Assembly: GCA_015491705.1 (NCBI GenBank)
Contig: WFVK01000148.1
Coordinates: 1-6,559 of the forward strand
Direction: 5' to 3'
DNA: 6,559 nt
From: Nitrospirota bacterium
Lineage (GTDB): Bacteria; Nitrospirota; Thermodesulfovibrionia; UBA6902
The position numbers and the translations under genes are program-made. Under the pieces are notes generated by a model. That model was not told the origin of the DNA and searched no databases. It saw nothing but the letters and a program-made list of their open reading frames with translations. This document shows positions 5,949 to 6,559 of the stretch, piece after piece (within the stretch, counting starts at the first letter, position 1; each line of letters opens with the position of its first letter).

Positions 5949-6559
5949 TAATTGCCTTTTACAATCTTTCTTGAGATTGTGTCCATGAAAGCTTTTACAG
6001 CAGCGCTGCTGACGGGTATAACCCATTTGATTTCGCTGTCAAGTATTGAATAATCAAATTCACAAAGAATTTTTGCTATTAACAGCGGAGAGACACCAGC
6101 GGCCTTGCTTCCGGCATTTACAACTGCTTCCTTTATGCTGAGATCATCCTTCAGAAGAAAATATGTATCGACAATATCTTTTGGCAGGGTTCTATCAATC
6201 AGTGCAGTCACTTTGTTTGCAAGAATATTCTCTTTCGAATCTATAATGCCTAATGCCGGATGTTTAATCAGTGTGCCGATATGAGAAGGCACATCGTTTA
6301 TCATTTCAATTTTTAACCTGTGAGGAGAAACAAATATCCTGAAAAAATTGGAATCCCTGACGGCAACTGTAAGGTCATTAAAAATTCTTCCAAGTTTCTC
6401 TATCTGTCTTTCAGCAATTCTCTGAAAATCAGTATGGTCATTGACGAAATAATCAAGGTCTTCGGAATAGCGATGATTATAGTAGCCCCTCGACAAGGCG
6501 GTTCCGCCGGTAAGATAAAATGGTGTATTTTTAAATGCTTCAATGGCTCTATCCTGAAG
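5948..6559 (-). CDS. AbiEii/AbiGii-type nucleotidyltransferase, 5' end outside the window
   Basis: The frame is open to the right edge, so 203 residues and the stop are visible and the N-terminus is missing. Near the visible start is FYLTGGTALSRGYYNHRYSE (14-33), followed by DLDYF. GGTALS is the nucleotide-binding GG[S/T] motif and D34/D36 are the DxD metal ligands of the minimal nucleotidyltransferase fold. RLKIEMIND (visible E85) fits the third acidic residue. ILANKVTALIDRTLPKDIVD (112-131) matches the conserved K..AL..R...KD..D block of the family. Proteins of this family include toxins of type IV toxin-antitoxin and abortive-infection systems; some related toxins modify the 3' ends of tRNA. 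A TTG at 6496 could be mistaken for a start, but it falls inside GGTALS, just after the nucleotide-binding glycines. The antitoxin gene, if present, would usually lie upstream, beyond the window. Composition is more A+T-rich than its neighbours, consistent with acquisition. Confidence 0.85.
   Translation of the reverse strand, partial: LQDRAIEAFKNTPFYLTGGTALSRGYYNHRYSEDLDYFVNDHTDFQRIAERQIEKLGRIFNDLTVAVRDSNFFRIFVSPHRLKIEMINDVPSHIGTLIKHPALGIIDSKENILANKVTALIDRTLPKDIVDTYFLLKDDLSIKEAVVNAGSKAAGVSPLLIAKILCEFDYSILDSEIKWVIPVSSAAVKAFMDTISRKIVKGN

Noticed and set aside
5948..6496. A shorter minus-strand gene starting at the TTG at 6496
   Set aside because: This start falls inside the GGTALS motif and removes the nucleotide-binding glycines. 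The frame is open to the window edge, so the gene is annotated as partial instead.

Overview
The window looks like a stretch of ordinary bacterial chromosome from an anaerobe or an organism with ferredoxin-based metabolism. The main evidence is a complete four-subunit pyruvate/2-oxoacid:ferredoxin oxidoreductase operon of the separate-subunit (gamma, delta, alpha, beta) type. Shine-Dalgarno sequences are strong and gene spacing is tight. Base composition is moderate to slightly G+C-rich over most of the window, with frequent AGG and ATA codons, and it becomes visibly more A+T-rich from about 5940 to the right edge. The intergenic repeat styles (a degenerate GGGTTC array and a CCTC..TTAA palindrome) are reminiscent of genomes such as Nitrospirota or Desulfobacterota. 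That is an impression from memory, not a demonstrated assignment.

Layout from left to right. 1-182: leader region without a supported gene. 183-1715 (+): YifB/ComM-type Mg-chelatase-like AAA+ ATPase, closed by a composite stem-loop with a T6 run. 1775-4818 (-): operon porG-porD-porA-porB, convergent with yifB and read from an extended -10 promoter at about 4843-4851. 4819-4980: divergent intergenic region with a short, very G+C-rich island. 4981-5679 (+): DEDDy-type 3'-5' exonuclease of the PolB-exonuclease-like family. 5680-5947: gene-free stretch with a degenerate 7/8-nt GGTT-cored repeat array, a near-perfect palindrome and a second hairpin. 5948-6559 (-): AbiEii/AbiGii-type nucleotidyltransferase, cut by the right edge of the window.

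The four por genes form one functional unit. The alpha and beta chains together bind thiamine diphosphate and the oxoacid, the delta chain carries two [4Fe-4S] clusters that pass electrons to ferredoxin, and the gamma chain completes the CoA-dependent enzyme. Translational coupling (a 4-nt ATGA overlap and a 1-nt TGATG overlap) keeps the first three subunits together. The other genes are not obviously linked to this operon: yifB and the exonuclease are DNA-handling housekeeping or competence-type genes, and the AbiEii-like gene belongs to the accessory toxin/defence pool.

I do not see a convincing new multi-gene system. The items most worth a second look are the 7/8-nt GGTT-phased array at 5725-5816 (strong G-quadruplex potential), the adjacent palindromic element, and the AbiEii-like gene. 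In the last, the reading frame stays open to the window edge and the essential GGTALS motif lies upstream of the first internal start codon.
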